The notes under the pieces were generated by a model. It was not told the DNA's origin. It worked only from the letters and a program-made list of their open reading frames with translations, and made no database searches. From positions 1-64,000 of the forward strand of contig CAXTBN010000008.1 in NCBI GenBank assembly GCA_964242895.1: DNA of 64,000 nucleotides, given 5' to 3'. A program made the translations under genes and the position numbers. The DNA comes from JASLDZ01 sp964242895. Its GTDB lineage: Bacteria > Pseudomonadota > Alphaproteobacteria > Caulobacterales > Caulobacteraceae. Shown here piece by piece: positions 60,753-64,000 of this stretch (its first letter is position 1; each line of letters starts with the position of its first letter).

Positions 60753-62648
60753 ATGGGGTCTTCCGTGGCGCCGAGCGAAGCGACAGTCCGGGCCGAGAGC
60801 CCCGAGCGGGCGGCCCCGCAGCGCCACGCCTCGTGGCCCACCAAGGGGCCGCAGCTGCGCCTGGTGAAGAAGGTCGAGGTCGACCGCGCCCGCGACGCGC
60901 TCCTCACCGAGTTCGGCCGCAAGACCCTGGAGGATCGCTACCTGCTGGCCGGCGAAGGCCCGCAGGACATGTTCGCCCGCGTCGCCACCGCCTTCGCCGA
61001 CGACGCCGACCACGCCCAGCGCGTCTACGACTACATGAGCCGCCTGTGGTTCATGCCGGCCACCCCCGTGCTCTCCAACGGCGGGGCCGACCGCGGCCTG
61101 CCGATCAGCTGCTTCCTGAACGCCGTGGACGACAGCCTGGAGCACATCGTCGGCGCCTGGAACGAGAACGTGTGGCTGGCCGCCAACGGCGGCGGCATCG
61201 GCACCTACTGGGGCGGCGTGCGCTCCATCGGCGAGAAGGTGAAGGGCGCGGGCCAGACCTCGGGCATCATCCCCTTCATCCGCGTGATGGACTCGCTGAC
61301 GCTGGCCATCAGCCAGGGCTCGCTGCGCCGCGGCTCGGCCGCCGTCTACCTCGACGTGCACCATCCGGAGATCGAGGAGTTCCTGGAGATCCGCAAGCCC
61401 AGCGGGGACTTCAACCGCAAGTCGCTGAACCTCCACCACGGCATCTCGATCTCGGACGAGTTCATGGAGGCCGTGCGCGACGGGGCCGACTTCGCGCTGA
61501 AGAGCCCCAAGGACGGCTCGCCCGTGCGCACCGTCAGCGCGCGCGAGCTTTGGCAGAAGATCCTGGAGATCCGCCTGCAGACGGGCGAGCCCTACCTGAT
61601 CTTCTCCGACGCCGTGAACCGCGCCATGCCGGCCCACCAGCGCGAGCTGGGGCTTAGCGTGCGACAGTCCAACCTCTGCAGCGAGATCATGCTGCACACG
61701 GGCAAGGACCACCTGGGCGTCGATCGCACCGCCGTCTGCTGCCTGAGCTCGGTCAACGCCGAGACCTTCATGGAGTGGCGCGACCACCCGCAGTTCGTCG
61801 AGGACGTCATGCGCTTCCTCGACAACGTGCTGGAGGACTTCATCACGCGCGCGCCCACCGCCATGGCCTCGGCCATCTACGCCGCCCAGCGCGAGCGCTC
61901 CGTCGGCCTCGGCGTGATGGGCTTCCACAGCTTCCTGCAGAGCCAGGGCGTGCCGTTCGAGTCAGCCATGGCCAAGAGCTGGAACATGCGCATTTTCAAG
62001 TCGCTGCGCCGCGCGGCCGACGCCGCCAGCGTCAAGCTCGCCGAGGAGCGCGGCCCGTGCCCCGACGCCGCCGAGCGCGGGGTTATGGAGCGCTTCAGCC
62101 ACAAGCTGGCCATCGCCCCCACCGCCAGCATCAGCATCATCTGCGGCGGCACGAGCGCGGGCATCGAGCCGATCCCGGCCAACATCTACACGCACAAGAC
62201 GCTCAGCGGCTCCTTCGCCGTGAAGAACCCCTATCTGGAGAAGTGCCTGGAGACGCACGGCCGCAACGACGACGCGACCTGGAGCACCATCCTGGAGAAC
62301 CAGGGCTCGGTGATGCACCTGGACTTCCTGAGCGCGGACGAGAAGGACGTCTACAAGACCGCCTTCGAGCTCGACCAGCGCTGGGTGGTGGAGCTGGCCG
62401 CCGACCGCACGCCCGACATCTGCCAGTCGCAGTCGGTGAACCTCTTCATCCCCGGCGACGTCGACAAGTGGGACCTGCACATGCTGCACTGGACGGCGTG
62501 GGAGCGCGGCTGCAAGTCGCTCTACTACCTGCGCTCCAAGTCGGTGCAGCGCGCCAGTTTCGCCGGCGCCGACCCGGCGGCCGAACTCGCGGTGAGCGTG
62601 GAGGCGGCGGCGCGCACGGATTACGAGGAGTGCCTCGCCTGCCAGTGA
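60753..62648 (+). CDS. nrdA: Ribonucleoside-diphosphate reductase alpha subunit
   Basis: NrdA reduces ribonucleotides for DNA synthesis. The 631-residue protein shows the catalytic CysxxCys-type segments: SCFLNAVDD, NLCSEIMLHTG (Asn, Cys, Glu triad), the partner Cys in AVCCLSSVN, the tyrosine pair in LYYLRSKSV and the redox pair ECLACQ at the C-terminus. No N-terminal ATP-cone is visible before the LEDRYLLAGEGPQDMF segment, so overall activity control would have to differ from E. coli. The ATG at 60753 has no ribosome site; a GTG at 60765 is an alternative. No nrdB gene is adjacent. Confidence 0.93.
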   Translation: MGSSVAPSEATVRAESPERAAPQRHASWPTKGPQLRLVKKVEVDRARDALLTEFGRKTLEDRYLLAGEGPQDMFARVATAFADDADHAQRVYDYMSRLWFMPATPVLSNGGADRGLPISCFLNAVDDSLEHIVGAWNENVWLAANGGGIGTYWGGVRSIGEKVKGAGQTSGIIPFIRVMDSLTLAISQGSLRRGSAAVYLDVHHPEIEEFLEIRKPSGDFNRKSLNLHHGISISDEFMEAVRDGADFALKSPKDGSPVRTVSARELWQKILEIRLQTGEPYLIFSDAVNRAMPAHQRELGLSVRQSNLCSEIMLHTGKDHLGVDRTAVCCLSSVNAETFMEWRDHPQFVEDVMRFLDNVLEDFITRAPTAMASAIYAAQRERSVGLGVMGFHSFLQSQGVPFESAMAKSWNMRIFKSLRRAADAASVKLAEERGPCPDAAERGVMERFSHKLAIAPTASISIICGGTSAGIEPIPANIYTHKTLSGSFAVKNPYLEKCLETHGRNDDATWSTILENQGSVMHLDFLSADEKDVYKTAFELDQRWVVELAADRTPDICQSQSVNLFIPGDVDKWDLHMLHWTAWERGCKSLYYLRSKSVQRASFAGADPAAELAVSVEAAARTDYEECLACQ

Positions 62649-62707
62649 GGCGCCGCGCTCAAGGTGCGGGGGCTGTCGCCGGGAGATCTTGCGGCTAAGC
62701 TCGTCCC

Positions 62708-63736
62708 ATGGCCGCCCCGCTCCTCGCCCTCGCGCTGCTCCTTGCGGGCCCGCCGCACGCCTCGGAGAACTGGGCCGACGAGCACAACCCCCTCACCTCC
62801 GGCCCGCAGTACGTCCGCTCCAAGGGCGTGTGCCGCAAGCTGGGCGAGCCCCGGCCGCCCGCCTCTGACCAGCCGAGCCCGGCGCAGGTGCGCGGGCTCA
62901 AGGGCTGCGACTCCGAGAAGCTGTACTACGGGGAAGGCGTGAAGCCCGACTACGTCCGCGCCCGCCAGTGCGCCTTCGTCGAGGCCGACACGACCGACGA
63001 CACCGAGGTGTTCGGCGGCTCCACCATCCTGATGCAGGTCTACGCCAACGGCCTGGGCGTGCGCCGCGACCTCGACCTCGCCACCGCGTACGCCTGCGGG
63101 ATCGAGGGAGCGCCGGCCGAGCTGGACGGGCGCGTGACGCACCTGCAGGCGCTCAAGGCGCAGCCGTCCGCCAAGCGCTTCGACTACTGCGACGACATCA
63201 CCAGCGGGCTGGCGCAGGGCTTCTGCCAGAGCCGCGCCTCGACCAAGTCGGCGGTCGGCCGCGACGCGCGGCTGAAGGCGTTGACGGCGCGCCTGCCCCC
63301 GCCCGCTGCGGCCGCCTACGGGCCGATGAAGAAGGCGTTCGACGCCTTCCTGGACGCCCACGGCGAGGGCGAGGTGGACCTGTCCGGCACAGCCCGCGCC
63401 GCCATCGAGACGCAGGAGGAGGACGCGGTGAAGGACCAGTCCGCCCGCGACCTCGCCCGGCTGCTCGGTGGCGGCTGGCCGCGGGCGACCGACGCTCCGG
63501 CCGCCGACGCCGCCCTGAACGCCAGCTATCGCAAGGCGCTCGCGGCCAACCAGAAGCCCGACATCGGCGGCGAGGTCAGCGCCGAGGGTGTGCGCAAGGC
63601 GCAGCGGGCCTGGCTCGCGTATCGCGACGCCTACGTCCGCTTCGCGGCCGCGGCCGCGCCGACCGTCCCGCGCGAGGCCGTGCTGGCGCGCCTGACCAGG
63701 CTGCGCACCGCCCAGCTCGACGCCCTGGTGAACTGA
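62708..63736 (+). CDS. Secreted protein with Sel1-like and LprI-like regions
   Basis: The 342-residue product has a signal peptide (MAAPLLALALLLAGPPHAS). The N-terminal half has tetratricopeptide/Sel1-like repeats (LYYGEGVKPDYVRARQCAF, then VYANGLGVRRDLDLATAYACG) with several cysteines. The C-terminal part (from about residue 270) has the DUF1311/LprI pattern (ALNASYRKALAANQK, VRKAQRAWLAYRDAYVRF). LprI-family proteins inhibit lysozymes in some bacteria. A gctaag element lies 13 bases before the ATG. The combined function is unknown. Confidence 0.8.
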   Translation: MAAPLLALALLLAGPPHASENWADEHNPLTSGPQYVRSKGVCRKLGEPRPPASDQPSPAQVRGLKGCDSEKLYYGEGVKPDYVRARQCAFVEADTTDDTEVFGGSTILMQVYANGLGVRRDLDLATAYACGIEGAPAELDGRVTHLQALKAQPSAKRFDYCDDITSGLAQGFCQSRASTKSAVGRDARLKALTARLPPPAAAAYGPMKKAFDAFLDAHGEGEVDLSGTARAAIETQEEDAVKDQSARDLARLLGGGWPRATDAPAADAALNASYRKALAANQKPDIGGEVSAEGVRKAQRAWLAYRDAYVRFAAAAAPTVPREAVLARLTRLRTAQLDALVN

Positions 63737-63788
63737 CCGGCGCACGTCGCGAGGTGCGGAACGGGGCGCGAAAGCCTATCCTTTCCGC

Positions 63789-64000
63789 ATGAGTCTCGCC
63801 GAGCCCGCCGCCGTGGAGACCGACGCCGCCCCACCCGGGCCGGCCACCAACGCGGCCGCCTACTCCGTCTCCGAGCTCGCCTTCGCGCTCAAGCGCACGC
63901 TGGAGGACGCCTACGGCCACGTGCGGCTGCGCGGCGAGATCAGCAAGGTCACGCGCCACGCCTCCGGCCACGTCTACCTGTCCATCAAGGACGACAAGGC
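63789..64000 (+). CDS. xseA: Exodeoxyribonuclease VII large subunit, 5' end only
   Basis: The first 70 codons are present and the gene runs off the window. The N-terminal OB-fold region reads AAYSVSELAFALKRTLED, then YGHVRLRGEISKVTRHASGH and VYLSIKDDKA, as in XseA, the subunit of exonuclease VII that degrades single-stranded DNA. The leader (SLAEPAAVETDAAPPGPAT) is longer than in E. coli. A cctatcc element lies 13 bases before the ATG. Confidence 0.92.
   Translation, partial: MSLAEPAAVETDAAPPGPATNAAAYSVSELAFALKRTLEDAYGHVRLRGEISKVTRHASGHVYLSIKDDK

Overview
The window is a dense, high-GC (roughly 70% by eye, not counted) chromosomal segment of an alphaproteobacterium, most likely a member of the Caulobacterales (Caulobacter, Phenylobacterium or Brevundimonas-like). 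The pointers are the plant-type GshA, a ctaC-ctaD-ctaB-coxF-ctaG-ctaE-surf1 oxidase locus running into thrC and an M16 peptidase, a lipid A locus with pmbA, cysQ, DUF4170, msbA, DUF374, waaA and lpxK, a UrcA-family protein, and many starts that look leaderless. The genus is an inference. No rRNA, tRNA, CRISPR array, insertion sequence or prophage was recognised, and no gene-free stretch exceeds 300 bases. The first 121 bases hold no gene I can support.

Region by region. 0.1-16 kb: mixed metabolism and housekeeping (SDRs, gshA, a Tat-exported bicupin oxalate decarboxylase, rsmE, ppk2, an aldo/keto reductase, an exported methyltransferase-like protein, the CCA-adding enzyme, a D-2-hydroxyacid dehydrogenase, yaaA, 3-hydroxybutyrate dehydrogenase, a thiolase). 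16-21 kb: a divergent LpxC, a C5 DNA methyltransferase and a Vsr mismatch endonuclease on either side of cysK. 21-28.6 kb: one minus-strand fatty-acid oxidation operon headed by a MerR regulator with an operator-like dyad in its promoter, followed by acyl-CoA dehydrogenase, a dienoyl-CoA-reductase-like SDR, OsmC, thiolase and FadJ. 29-39.4 kb: the aa3-type cytochrome oxidase locus with a strong internal terminator between ctaD and ctaB, then surf1, thrC, an M16 peptidase, two hotdog thioesterases and a small DUF2256 protein, several with overlapping stops and starts. 39.4-48.3 kb: ogt, a histone-deacetylase-like enzyme, a MerR-TipAS regulator, purD, a kinase-like phosphotransferase, an exported amidohydrolase and a KimA-type potassium transporter. 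48.3-57.6 kb: the lipid A locus, interrupted by a tyrosine-phosphatase-like gene, a LysR regulator and a small secreted protein. 57.7-64 kb: an epimerase-like protein, a VOC protein, an EtfB-lysine-methyltransferase homologue, ubiA, nrdA, a Sel1/LprI-like secreted protein and the start of xseA.

The most notable non-coding signal is a near-perfect ParB-binding parS site at 58994-59009. It suggests that the window lies in the origin-proximal part of the chromosome. Two copies of a long palindromic intergenic repeat (40028-40110 and 57631-57739) and a recurrent -10-like CTA element 13-18 bases before start codons are also present. I saw no clear, wholly new defence or biosynthetic system. The best leads are the parS site, the lipid A-linked phosphatase, the cysQ-DUF4170 fused frame, the divergent LpxC and the Dcm/Vsr pair around cysK.
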